NCBI GenBank assembly: GCA_022823235.1
Contig: JAJDXO010000030.1
Coordinates: 62,001-126,000 of the forward strand
DNA length: 64,000 nt
Source of the DNA: Rhodospirillales bacterium
GTDB lineage: Bacteria > Pseudomonadota > Alphaproteobacteria > Rhodospirillales > UBA2165
Reading direction: 5' to 3'
The notes beneath the pieces were generated by a model. It had not been told where the DNA came from. It did not search any database and saw nothing but the letters and a program-made list of their open reading frames with translations. Below, in pieces: positions 25,951-33,816 of the stretch. A program made the position numbers and the translations under genes. Within the stretch, counting starts at the first letter, position 1; every line of letters starts with the position of its first letter.

Positions 25951-26475
25951 ATGTCCATTTCAATGCATCATCTTGTCCGGACCGAAACCGAGCAGTTGCT
26001 CACCGGAATGCTCAACGTTCTCGACCATGCCGAAGGGCTGGTGAAGGACGGCAAGGCCGAGGAAGCCGATTTGATGGCCAGCAAGCTGGCGCCGGACATG
26101 TTTTCGCTGTCCTTGCAGGTGTGGCGCGCCGCGGACCATGGCCGGGCGGCTGCGCGGCTGGCTGGGCGGGAAACGCCGCCGTTCACCGATATGGGCGAAC
26201 TCGGCATCGCCGATGCGCGGGCAAGGATCGAAGAAACGATGACGCTCGTGAAATCGGTAACCGAGGATGAGCTTGAGGGCGCCGAGGACAGGACCGTCGA
26301 GATCACTGCCCGCGGCGAGCCGACCCGCTTCAGGGGCGAGGACTATCTTCTCCGGTTCGCCATCCCGCAGATCGCCTTCCATGTCACCACCGCTTACGCG
26401 ATCGTCCGCAACGCCGGCGCCGAACTCGGCAAACGCCACTATTTGTGCGACGCTTTCGACTACACCCTAAGCTAG
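25951..26475 (+). CDS. DUF1993 family protein
   Basis: A 174-residue DUF1993 protein, recognised from SKLAPDMFSLSLQV and the pattern of Asp, His and aromatic residues typical of this DinB-like four-helix family. No enzymatic function is established. It lies 18 bp after Ldh2 and 13 bp before the DsbA-like gene with the in-frame TGA, all on the same strand, so the four genes 24428-27109 may share one message. Confidence 0.82.
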   Translation: MSISMHHLVRTETEQLLTGMLNVLDHAEGLVKDGKAEEADLMASKLAPDMFSLSLQVWRAADHGRAAARLAGRETPPFTDMGELGIADARARIEETMTLVKSVTEDELEGAEDRTVEITARGEPTRFRGEDYLLRFAIPQIAFHVTTAYAIVRNAGAELGKRHYLCDAFDYTLS

Positions 26476-26488
26476 GAGCCCGCCGCCA

Positions 26489-27109
26489 ATGTCCGAACCC
26501 ATCACCCTCGAGATATTCACCGACTACGTCTGACCTTGGTGTTATCTCAGTACCGGGCGTATTGAAAAATTACGAGACACCTTCGACGTCGACGTCGAAT
26601 TCGTGCATTTTCCGCTTCACCCGGAGACTCCGGGCGAGGGCCAGACCCTTGAGGAGCTGTTCGCGGGCCGCGACTACGACATCGATGCGGCCTACCGGCG
26701 CATGAAGGGCCTGATGGACGCCGAAGGCCTCGATTACGGCAAGCGTACCCACACCTACAATAGCCGGCTCGCGCAGGAACTGGGCAAGTGGGCGGAAACC
26801 CAGCCGGACGGCGACGCAATCCACATGGCGCTGTTCCGCGCCTACTTCGTGGACAACCGAAACATCGGCAATGCCGAGGTGCTGATGGAGATCGCCCGGG
26901 AGGTGGGTCTCCCCGAAGACGGCGCCCGTGAGGTCATCGAGGAGCGGACCTTCGAAGCCGCCGTCGACGTGGACTGGGCCAAATCGCGGCAGTATGGCGT
27001 CACCGGCGTCCCAACCTACGTAGCCGAGCGCCAAGGCGTGGTCGGCGCCCAACCCTACGAAGCACTGGAACAATTCATGGACGGTGTCGGCGCCCAAAGG
27101 AAAGAGTGA
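26489..27109 (+). CDS. DsbA/FrnE-like thiol oxidoreductase, predicted selenoprotein (Sec at residue 15)
   Basis: Read through a single TGA at 26531-26533, this is a 206-residue DsbA-family protein. It opens MSEPITLEIFTDYV, then the TGA, then PWCYLSTGRIEKL. Relatives of the FrnE branch have CPWCY here, so the TGA stands exactly at the first active-site cysteine and the product would carry Sec15-Pro-Trp-Cys18. The frame is open before and after the TGA. The helical insert and the cis-proline loop GVTGVPTYV (Pro about residue 175) are intact, so this is not a decayed gene. An AGGAG site lies 10 bases before ATG 26489. If the TGA is read as stop, only 14 residues are made; restarting downstream loses the whole active site. 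A hairpin fitting a bacterial SECIS follows the TGA. Reducing power or isomerase activity toward small molecules or proteins is expected; the partner is unknown. The alternative is a nonsense mutation. Confidence 0.85.
26534..26565 (+). promoter_or_regulatory. SECIS-like hairpin immediately after the in-frame TGA
   Basis: UCAGUAC at 26547-26553 pairs with GUAUUGA at 26559-26565 (7 bp including one G-U) around a five-base loop CGGGC at 26554-26558. The loop starts 20 bases after the TGA and has G in its second position. Bacterial SECIS elements sit inside the coding region, with a small apical loop roughly 16-37 nt after the UGA and a G in the first two loop bases. The U-rich 5' side below the stem could supply a bulged U. 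Folding was done by eye. Confidence 0.7.
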
Positions 27110-28329
27110 CCGGCCCGGGAGAGGCAGACGTGGATACCCTCAACGATCCTAAATCCGGGGTGACGGGCGACGAACTCATCCAGCGGATCAGCGACATGGT
27201 CCCGGCGCTTCGGGAGCGTCAACGCGCGGCCGAGGAGGCGGGCCGAATCCCTGAAGAGACCATCGGAGACCTCAAGCGGGCCGACCTGTTCCGGGCCATC
27301 GTGCCAAAGCGCTATGGCGGCCATGAGGTTGACTTCAAATACATTCCGCAGATTTTCCGCGAGCTGGGACGCGGCTGCATGTCCACCGGATGGACCATGG
27401 GGTTCCTCATCTACCACAATTTCCAGTTCGGCCATTACCCGGTGGAGGCTCAGGACGAGGTGTGGGGCGGCGAGCCCGGCTACACCATGGCGGCCGGGCA
27501 GGTCATGCCGAGCGGGACGGCCGAGCGCGCCGACGGCGGCTTTCGGCTGACCGGCCGGTGGGGGTACGCGACCGGAATTCTTCACGGCGACTACATGGCC
27601 CTGGCGGCGCCGGTCGCCGATAGCGGCGATCCGGCGGAAATGCGGCGGTTCTTCGTACCGGCAAGCGAGTTCACGATCCTCGACACCTGGGACGTGTCGG
27701 CGATGGCGGCAACCGGCAGCCACGACGTGGAGTTGGACGGCACGTTCGTGCCGGAGCACCATTCGGTGCTGGTAAGTGATTTGCGCAATGGCCGGGCGCC
27801 CGGGCTGGAGGTCAACACCGATCCTGTGTGGCGGGTGCCGCTCCTGACTTTCATGGTCTACGGCGCGGTCGGCCCGTTGATGGGCGCCGCCGAGGCGGTA
27901 TGCGAGCTCGTCTGCGGGGTCCTCAAGGGCAAGACCAACGCCTACTCATACGCCGCCATGGACAAACAGATGTCCACCCGGGTGCGAATGGCCCAAAACC
28001 AGATGACCGTGGAAGCGACCCGCCGTTTATTCGACGCCGGCATCCAGGAAGTTTCGGACAAAGTCGCCCGCGGCCACGAATTCAGCCGCGAGGAACGCGT
28101 CAAGGCGCGGATGGTCGCCAGTCACGTCGCTCGCACGTGCCATACGGTGGTCAACGATATGGCGCGCGAGGCCGGTTCCCGGGCGATCTACAATGACTCG
28201 CTGATCCAGCGATTCCAGCGCGACACCAATGCGCTGGCCACCCACGCCATCTTCGACGTGGACCACGTCGGCGACATCTATGGCGGCGTCCTGCTGGGTC
28301 AGGAAATCCCGCCCAACGTCATGCTTTAG
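27106..28329 (+). CDS. Flavin-dependent monooxygenase, acyl-CoA dehydrogenase fold
   Basis: A 407-residue protein of the acyl-CoA dehydrogenase superfamily, in the hydroxylase branch that includes HsaA and HpaH-type oxygenase components. Typical segments are IPEETIGDLKRADLFRAIVP at the N-terminus, MGFLIYHNFQFGH, RLTGRWGYATGI and GSHDVELDGTFVPEHH. These enzymes use reduced FMN/FAD from a partner reductase to hydroxylate phenolic or related substrates. GTG 27106 overlaps the previous stop (GTGA); GTG 27130 has a better GAGAGG ribosome site and may be the true start. No flavin reductase is next to it. A DsbA-like neighbour gene is unusual. Confidence 0.8.
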   Translation: MTGPGEADVDTLNDPKSGVTGDELIQRISDMVPALRERQRAAEEAGRIPEETIGDLKRADLFRAIVPKRYGGHEVDFKYIPQIFRELGRGCMSTGWTMGFLIYHNFQFGHYPVEAQDEVWGGEPGYTMAAGQVMPSGTAERADGGFRLTGRWGYATGILHGDYMALAAPVADSGDPAEMRRFFVPASEFTILDTWDVSAMAATGSHDVELDGTFVPEHHSVLVSDLRNGRAPGLEVNTDPVWRVPLLTFMVYGAVGPLMGAAEAVCELVCGVLKGKTNAYSYAAMDKQMSTRVRMAQNQMTVEATRRLFDAGIQEVSDKVARGHEFSREERVKARMVASHVARTCHTVVNDMAREAGSRAIYNDSLIQRFQRDTNALATHAIFDVDHVGDIYGGVLLGQEIPPNVML

Positions 28330-28347
28330 CAGGCTGCCAGGCGGCGC

Positions 28348-29466
28348 CTACTTGTAGAATTCCGCCGGATCGATAGGCAGCGGAACTTCTTCGCCCCGCT
28401 TCGCGGAGAGATCCATGGCCATGGTGTGCATGAGGTTGTTGTGACCGTCGAGCGCCGAGGCGTGCGGCGTCGGCAGACCCAACATGATGCGGCCGAACCA
28501 GCCGATGGTTTCTTCGCGCATCGGACCGTAGAGCTGGTCGTTCCAGAGATCGCCGGGCGGGTAGCTGGTCATGAATTCGACGTGGCGTTCGGCGGGTTCG
28601 AATCCGTTCGGCACGTAGCCGCCGCCCAGTTCCTCCGTGGTCGCGACAACCAGATCCCGATGGGTGTCCTCGATGTCGATGGCGCCCTTGGACCCGACGA
28701 TGCCGATCTCCAGGCCATAAACGGCGCCGGGCCAGACCTCGGGCAGACCCCACGAGATATTCATCGAGAAGATGGTGTCGTCATCCATGGTGAAGATGCC
28801 GAAGGTGGAGTCCTTGGTGCCCCACTCGGACAGCACCGGATCGACGGACTTGGCGTAGATTGACTTCGGCGTCTTGCCTTCCATCAGCCACATGGACATG
28901 TCGAGGGAGTGGGTGCCGGACACCACCATCGGCGTCAAATTATGCCGCTCGTTGGTCTTGGCGATGGTGGCGATGGGCACCATCCGGTTCATGAAGGCGC
29001 GGGTCACGACCGAGTGCACGTCGCCGATCTGGCCGGTTTGGAGGCGTTCCTTGACGGTGAGGAAACGGCGGCGAAAACGCTGGGTGTAGCCGATGCAGGC
29101 ATCCAGACCTTCCCCGGTGATGGCGTCGAGGATCTGTTTGGATTCCCGGGCCTCGGTGGCCAGCGGCTTTTCGATAAACAGTTTGTGGCCCTGTTCGACC
29201 GCCAGCAGCGTCGGCTCGGTATGTTTGTTTTCCTCGGTGATGATCATCACCGCATTGACTTCGGAGCGCTTGATCAGCTCCTCGGCGGACGTCGTGAAGA
29301 AATCCGCCTTGGTATCCTCCGCCAGCTTGCGGCCGAGGGGTTCGTTTATGTCCGCGAGGCCGAGCCATTTCACCCCCGGATATTCGCGCGCATACTTTGC
29401 GCGGATGCGGCCAATGGTGCCGCAGCCGATGATTGCCAAGCCGATCTCATCTACCGTGTCAGTCAT
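28348..29466 (-). CDS. Gfo/Idh/MocA family oxidoreductase
   Basis: A 372-residue oxidoreductase. The Rossmann motif IGLAIIGCGTIGRIRAK is in the first 25 residues and the catalytic Lys is in FIEKPLATEAR near residue 99. HSLDMSMWLM carries the conserved active-site His/Asp region. It acts on a sugar or polyol-like substrate with NAD(P). It is a separate minus-strand unit, divergent from the ABC transporter operon, and differs clearly from the Gfo/Idh at 20584, so the two are not recent duplicates. Confidence 0.9.
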   Translation of the reverse strand: MTDTVDEIGLAIIGCGTIGRIRAKYAREYPGVKWLGLADINEPLGRKLAEDTKADFFTTSAEELIKRSEVNAVMIITEENKHTEPTLLAVEQGHKLFIEKPLATEARESKQILDAITGEGLDACIGYTQRFRRRFLTVKERLQTGQIGDVHSVVTRAFMNRMVPIATIAKTNERHNLTPMVVSGTHSLDMSMWLMEGKTPKSIYAKSVDPVLSEWGTKDSTFGIFTMDDDTIFSMNISWGLPEVWPGAVYGLEIGIVGSKGAIDIEDTHRDLVVATTEELGGGYVPNGFEPAERHVEFMTSYPPGDLWNDQLYGPMREETIGWFGRIMLGLPTPHASALDGHNNLMHTMAMDLSAKRGEEVPLPIDPAEFYK

Positions 29467-29803
29467 GCATTCAACCCTTTAATTCGGAGGCCGGCGCCTG
29501 CCCTTCCGGCGCCGGAGTTCCGCAAAATTATTGTCTGCGGTGGATTAATCAATCCCCGGATCACATGTTCCATATGGGGGTGATTTCCGATTGGTGCGTT
29601 ATGCGCAAGTAGGTACCGTATTCAAACAAACGCGATTATGTTGTTTATGGTCTTATATAAGTCTATTCCTTAGATGGACGGTGTGTAATCGTTTGCACAA
29701 TGCCCGTAAAGGGGAACAGGCAGGTTACTTCGTTCGTGTTCGTGACGGCCGCATTTGCGGAATGGTTGCGTGTGTTTCACCCAAGTGCCTTAGGGAGGCG
29801 TTT
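29467..29803. other. 337-bp divergent spacer with hairpin and operator-like site
   Basis: No gene is convincing here. It holds a CCGGCGCC/GGCGCCGG inverted repeat at 29491-29515 in the leader of the Gfo/Idh gene, then an AT-rich stretch with the GTCTTATATAAGTC palindrome copy at 29650-29663, and a ribosome site GGGAGG just before ATG 29804. It should contain both divergent promoters. Confidence 0.6.
29650..29663. promoter_or_regulatory. Palindrome copy 4, GTCTTATATAAGTC (one mismatch)
   Basis: One base differs from the perfect palindrome. It lies 140 bp upstream of the ABC binding protein ATG, placing that operon in the same putative regulon. Confidence 0.62.
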
Positions 29804-30823
29804 ATGAAGAGAGTACTCAAATATACTATGGCGGCCGTCGCGGCTGTCCCGATGATGGCGGCGGCGATGACCGCCAACGCGCAGACCGTTAATGTCGGCG
29901 CGGCGGCCAACGTCGGCGGACTGATCGTGTTTGTCGCGCAGGCGAAGGGCTTCTTTGCGGCCAACGGCATTGACGCCAAGGTCGTGACCCGGAACACCGG
30001 CGGCGCGCTCACCAAGTCGCTCCGTGCCGGCGAGATGGATTTTGCTCCCGCCGCATTCACCAACCTGCCGGCGGCGCTGGAGCGCGGCTTCAAGGTCCGC
30101 GGTTTCGTGGGCTACACCGGCGGTTCATTCCTGAAACCGACCAGTGACAACTTCGTCGGTATCGCGGCGCGCGCCGGCACCGGCATCAAGACCGTCAATG
30201 ATCTCAAGGGCAAGAAGGTCGGCGTGACGTTTGCCAGCACCGGTGATCTGTATCTCCGCACCGTCCTCGAGAAGAACGGCATCACCACCCGTGACTACCA
30301 GCGCATCAACACCCGTCCGCCGAGCCTCGTCTCGGTTCTGGATACCGGCGGCGTGGACGCGATCGTCGCCTGGGAGCCGAACCTCACTCGTGCGCTCGAC
30401 AAGGTGAAGGGGGCGACCCTGGTGTCCCGCGGCGGTGACCACGTCTGCTTCTGCGCCGGCCTCCACGGCCTGCCGGAAAAGGTCTATGCGGACCGCAAGA
30501 AGACCCAGGGCGTTGTCGACGCCATGGCGCAGTCCGCCTGGTATATCCGCCAGCCCAAGAACGCCGATGAGGTTGCCGAAATCGGTTCCCGGTTTATCCG
30601 CGGCGCCGACAAGGATCTCGTGAAGCGGACCATGAAGCACATCGTCTTCGACGTGCGGATCGGCGAGAACACCAAGAAGGCCTTCAACTTCTCGGTCAAG
30701 CAGCTGATCGCCCAGAAGAAGATGAAGAAACCCTATGATCCGGATCAGTACTTCGACTTCTCCTTCATCAACGAGACGATGAAGAAACGTCCGGAGTGGT
30801 TCGCCGACCTCAGCAAGAGCTAG
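29804..30823 (+). CDS. NitT/TauT-type ABC transporter substrate-binding protein
   Basis: A 339-residue periplasmic binding protein. The signal peptide is residues 1 to about 27, ending TANAQ. The mature part has the family pattern GGLIVFVAQAKGFFAANGID, TKSLRAGEMDFAPAAF and VNDLKGKKVGVTFASTGD. It collects a small anionic or aromatic compound for the ATPase and permeases downstream. ATG 29804 follows GGGAGGCG. The start region carries the near-perfect palindrome, and a strong hairpin separates it from the ATPase gene, a usual way to get more binding protein than membrane components. Confidence 0.9.
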   Translation: MKRVLKYTMAAVAAVPMMAAAMTANAQTVNVGAAANVGGLIVFVAQAKGFFAANGIDAKVVTRNTGGALTKSLRAGEMDFAPAAFTNLPAALERGFKVRGFVGYTGGSFLKPTSDNFVGIAARAGTGIKTVNDLKGKKVGVTFASTGDLYLRTVLEKNGITTRDYQRINTRPPSLVSVLDTGGVDAIVAWEPNLTRALDKVKGATLVSRGGDHVCFCAGLHGLPEKVYADRKKTQGVVDAMAQSAWYIRQPKNADEVAEIGSRFIRGADKDLVKRTMKHIVFDVRIGENTKKAFNFSVKQLIAQKKMKKPYDPDQYFDFSFINETMKKRPEWFADLSKS

Positions 30824-30848
30824 CCGCAGACCGGAGGCTGAATGGATG

Positions 30849-30880
30849 ATGGCGGGCGTGAGGTTGCTCGCGCCCGCCAT
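30849..30880 (+). terminator. Intercistronic hairpin after the ABC binding protein
   Basis: ATGGCGGGCG pairs perfectly with CGCCCGCCAT, and the inner bases extend the stem to 14 bp (one G-U) around GTTG. It lies 25 bp after the stop and 33 bp before the ATPase start. There is no T-run, so mRNA stabilisation or partial attenuation is more likely than full termination. Confidence 0.65.
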
Positions 30881-30913
30881 TGTCGCAATGAAATAATCAT
30901 AACGAGCGCTGCC

Positions 30914-31714
30914 ATGAATTCGATGACGCCGAAACTCGTTGTTGAGGGCCTGACGCACTATTACCCGGACGAATATACCGGCGAGTCGGTCCACGCCTTG
31001 GAAGACATTAATTTGGAGCTTTATGAGGGAGAGTTGGTTTCCGTCGTCGGCCCGTCGGGCTGCGGAAAATCCACCCTCCTGAACATCCTCGCCGGGCTGC
31101 TGCCCTACAAAATCGGTACGGCGAGCGTTGACGGCAACGTTATTCATGGTCCGGGTCCCGACCGGGGGGTGGTCTTTCAGGAGCACGCCATCCTGCCGTG
31201 GCGCACCGTCGCCAAGAACATCGGTCACGGCCTGGAAATCCGCAAAGTACCGCAGGCCGAGCGGGAGAAGCGGGTTCAGGAATTCATCGACCTCGTCGGC
31301 CTGACCGGGTTCGAGGATAAATTTCCTCACGAACTTTCCGGCGGCATGAAGCAGCGCTGCCAGGTGGCGCGCACCCTTTGCTCCGATCCGGTGGTCATGC
31401 TGATGGACGAACCGTTCGCCGCGGTGGATGCGCAAACCCGCATCACCCTTCAAGAGGAGCTTAACCGGATCGCCATGGCGACCCACAAGACCATCCTCTT
31501 TATCACCCACTCGGTGGAGGAGGCGGCGTTCCTGGCCGATCGCTGCCTGGTATTTTCGGCGCGGCCCGGCCGTTTGAAGGAAATCGTCGAGATTGGTATT
31601 CCGCGCGAGCAGCGCAACTGGACGAATATGAACGATAACGCGATCTTCATCGCGGCCCGCGACCGCATTCTCGCATCGGTGCGCGAGGAGGTATCCATTG
31701 CAGTCGAGGAGTAG
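30914..31714 (+). CDS. NitT/TauT-type ABC transporter ATP-binding protein
   Basis: A 266-residue ATPase. Walker A GPSGCGKS is at residues 46-53, the signature LSGGMKQR at 141-148, Walker B VMLMDEP at 161-167 and the switch His in FITHSVEEA. All catalytic positions are standard. ATG 30914 was chosen because it is closest to the conserved start; an in-frame extension to 30842 runs through the hairpin and is unlikely. The permease starts 1 bp after its stop. Confidence 0.92.
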   Translation: MNSMTPKLVVEGLTHYYPDEYTGESVHALEDINLELYEGELVSVVGPSGCGKSTLLNILAGLLPYKIGTASVDGNVIHGPGPDRGVVFQEHAILPWRTVAKNIGHGLEIRKVPQAEREKRVQEFIDLVGLTGFEDKFPHELSGGMKQRCQVARTLCSDPVVMLMDEPFAAVDAQTRITLQEELNRIAMATHKTILFITHSVEEAAFLADRCLVFSARPGRLKEIVEIGIPREQRNWTNMNDNAIFIAARDRILASVREEVSIAVEE

Positions 31715-31715
31715 C

Positions 31716-32510
31716 ATGGACCGGCTGTGGTGGCATTTTCAGCAACTGCTGAAAATCGACGCCATGAATCTGGTCATCCTGGTGATCGTCGTCCTCATCG
31801 GGTGGACGATCATCTCGGAGACCATCCCCAATCCGGCGCGCTATCTGCCATCGCCGTTGGCCGTTTCGTTGTCGTCGGTGGACATGCTCGTCAAAGGACT
31901 GCTGCCCAGCTACTACAGCGATACGCTGGTGCGGCTCATCATCGGAAGCTCCATCGGCCTGGCGGCCGGTATTCCGTTCGGATTGCTGCTCGGTTTGAAC
32001 AAGACCGTCGCCGATATGTTCCACCCGATGATGAACTTCTTCCAGTCGGTCTCGGGCATCGCCATCTTTCCGATCGTGGTGATCTGGTGGGGCAACTCGG
32101 ACACCACGGTTCTTGCGGTCATTCTTTACACCAGCTTCTTCCCGATCGCCTTCAACGTCTTGTCGGGCGTCCGGGAAATCCCAATTCGCTACGTCAATGC
32201 GGCGCGGACCATGGGCGCCAGCAAATATCAGATCATGAAGGATGTGCTTTTTCCGGGCGCCATGCCGCACATCGCGACGGGTTCACGTCTCTCGATCGGC
32301 TTTGCCTGGCGGGCGGTGATCGCCGGCGAGATGCTGGCCGGCCGCCAGGGCCTGGGCTGGATGATTTTCACCGGCCAGGACGCGGACCGGACCGCCGAGG
32401 TGATTCTGGGCATGGTGATGATCGGACTCACCTGGATCATTCTCGATCATTATCTGCTGCGGCCCATCGAAGCCGACACCATCGAGAGATGGGGGCTGGT
32501 GCAGCGATGA
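31716..32510 (+). CDS. ABC transporter permease (NitT/TauT type), first
   Basis: A 264-residue permease with about six membrane helices. The EAA-like cytoplasmic loop, which docks the ATPase, is around AARTMGASKYQIMKDVLFPG. ATG 31716 has GAGGAG five bases upstream. It overlaps the second permease by ATGA. Two different permease genes imply a heterodimeric channel. Confidence 0.92.
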   Translation: MDRLWWHFQQLLKIDAMNLVILVIVVLIGWTIISETIPNPARYLPSPLAVSLSSVDMLVKGLLPSYYSDTLVRLIIGSSIGLAAGIPFGLLLGLNKTVADMFHPMMNFFQSVSGIAIFPIVVIWWGNSDTTVLAVILYTSFFPIAFNVLSGVREIPIRYVNAARTMGASKYQIMKDVLFPGAMPHIATGSRLSIGFAWRAVIAGEMLAGRQGLGWMIFTGQDADRTAEVILGMVMIGLTWIILDHYLLRPIEADTIERWGLVQR

Positions 32511-33370
32511 CCACGGCGGTCGGAAATCTCTCCATTGCCATCCAGCGGCGCTTCGGGCGCCAGCGGCTCCGCAAGATTATCCTGGGGTCCATCCCGTTCG
32601 CGGTGATGATTACCATTTGGCACGCCAATACGGTGTTCGAGTGGCTGCCGCCGGTGTTCATTCCGCCCATCGGCGACGTCTGGGAGGCGATCTTCTTCCT
32701 GCAGGAGGATTGCGCCGGGTTCGTCGCCCTGGTCATGCTGGACAATAGCTGTCTGATCACCACCCATGTGTTTTCCAGCATCGGACGGGTGATATTGGCG
32801 GCCATTGTCGGTCTGCCGCTGGGCATCGCCTTCGGCATTCTTTGCGGGATGAGCCGGACGCTCTCCAAGTTCCTCGAACCGGTCGGCGTGTTCGCCAATT
32901 CGATCTCGGGCATCGCCTGGATCCCGCTGGCAATCGTGTGGTTCGGCGTCGGCTGGGTGACCACGTTGTTCATCATGCTGAACACCATTTTCTGGTTGAT
33001 GTTCTTCAACTCCATGCTTGGTGTGCGGTCGGTCGCCAAGGTCTACGAGGAGAGCGTGCTGACCATGGGCGGCAGCCGCTGGGACGTGATCAAGCAGGTC
33101 TATTTGCCGGGGGCCATGCCCTCGATCATCACCGGCATGCGCATGTCCATGGGGTTCGGCTGGCGGGCGCTGATCGCCGCCGAGATGATCGGCGGTGACA
33201 GCGGCCTCGGGTTCATGATCTTTACCTCCGCCGCCGAGTTCAAGATCGAGGAGGTCTTCCTCGGCGTGATCTTCATCTCCATTATCTTCATGGCCACCGA
33301 CAAGTATCTGCTGGCGCCCCTGGAGAAATGGACGGTGGAGCGTTGGGGACTGGTCTGGAGGCCGACCTAG
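32507..33370 (+). CDS. ABC transporter permease (NitT/TauT type), second
   Basis: A 287-residue permease starting within the stop of the previous one. It has about six helices and the ATPase-docking loop around VLTMGGSRWDVIKQVYLPG. Compared with the first permease it carries a longer N-terminal part and an extra periplasmic loop near residues 60-85. It completes the channel of the importer. Confidence 0.92.
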   Translation: MTTAVGNLSIAIQRRFGRQRLRKIILGSIPFAVMITIWHANTVFEWLPPVFIPPIGDVWEAIFFLQEDCAGFVALVMLDNSCLITTHVFSSIGRVILAAIVGLPLGIAFGILCGMSRTLSKFLEPVGVFANSISGIAWIPLAIVWFGVGWVTTLFIMLNTIFWLMFFNSMLGVRSVAKVYEESVLTMGGSRWDVIKQVYLPGAMPSIITGMRMSMGFGWRALIAAEMIGGDSGLGFMIFTSAAEFKIEEVFLGVIFISIIFMATDKYLLAPLEKWTVERWGLVWRPT

Positions 33371-33371
33371 G

Positions 33372-33782
33372 ATGGCGCGTGCACAGACCGACGCCGAGGG
33401 CAACGTTCTCGAGGGCGAATATCAGTCGGGCGTGGTCAGCGAGACCGGCTTCAGGCGCCGGCGGTGGTATCACCGCCGGGACGTCCGGTTCGTCAGCCTG
33501 GTCGCGGCTTTCGTCATCGCATTCCAGGCATATGGTTACATTACCGGCCCATCCCGCATCAGCGGCGACGTTCAGGCGCGTATCGATCAAGGGGCTGAAG
33601 CCATAGATATCCTCGTCACGGCAAATTTCAAAGCCGAAGCCTTCCATATGGAGATCTATCAGGAACTGGGTGCGCTGGCGGGCGAGGAGGGAGACGCGGT
33701 CATCGTTCGGCGAGTGACGCCCGACGAAATTCGATTTCTCGCGCGGAAGTACTGGATCAAATCCATAGATTTGGCAAAGTAG
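33372..33782 (+). CDS. Small single-span membrane protein at the end of the ABC operon, unknown
   Basis: A 136-residue protein I do not recognise. It has an Arg-rich cytoplasmic segment (GFRRRRWYHRRDVRF), one hydrophobic helix (about residues 41-58) and an outward C-terminal domain of about 75 residues. It starts 1 bp after the permease stop, so it is tightly coupled to the transporter. An accessory or regulatory role in the importer is possible; nothing in the sequence gives a function. Confidence 0.75.
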   Translation: MARAQTDAEGNVLEGEYQSGVVSETGFRRRRWYHRRDVRFVSLVAAFVIAFQAYGYITGPSRISGDVQARIDQGAEAIDILVTANFKAEAFHMEIYQELGALAGEEGDAVIVRRVTPDEIRFLARKYWIKSIDLAK

Positions 33783-33816
33783 CGCAGAATTAAATCCTAT
33801 TACCGGCGAGGATCAC

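Noticed and set aside
26531-26533. TGA as an ordinary nonsense mutation or sequencing error making the DsbA-like gene a pseudogene
   Set aside because: It falls exactly on the active-site Cys codon, everything else in the frame is intact, and a SECIS-like hairpin follows. It cannot be fully excluded without the rest of the genome.
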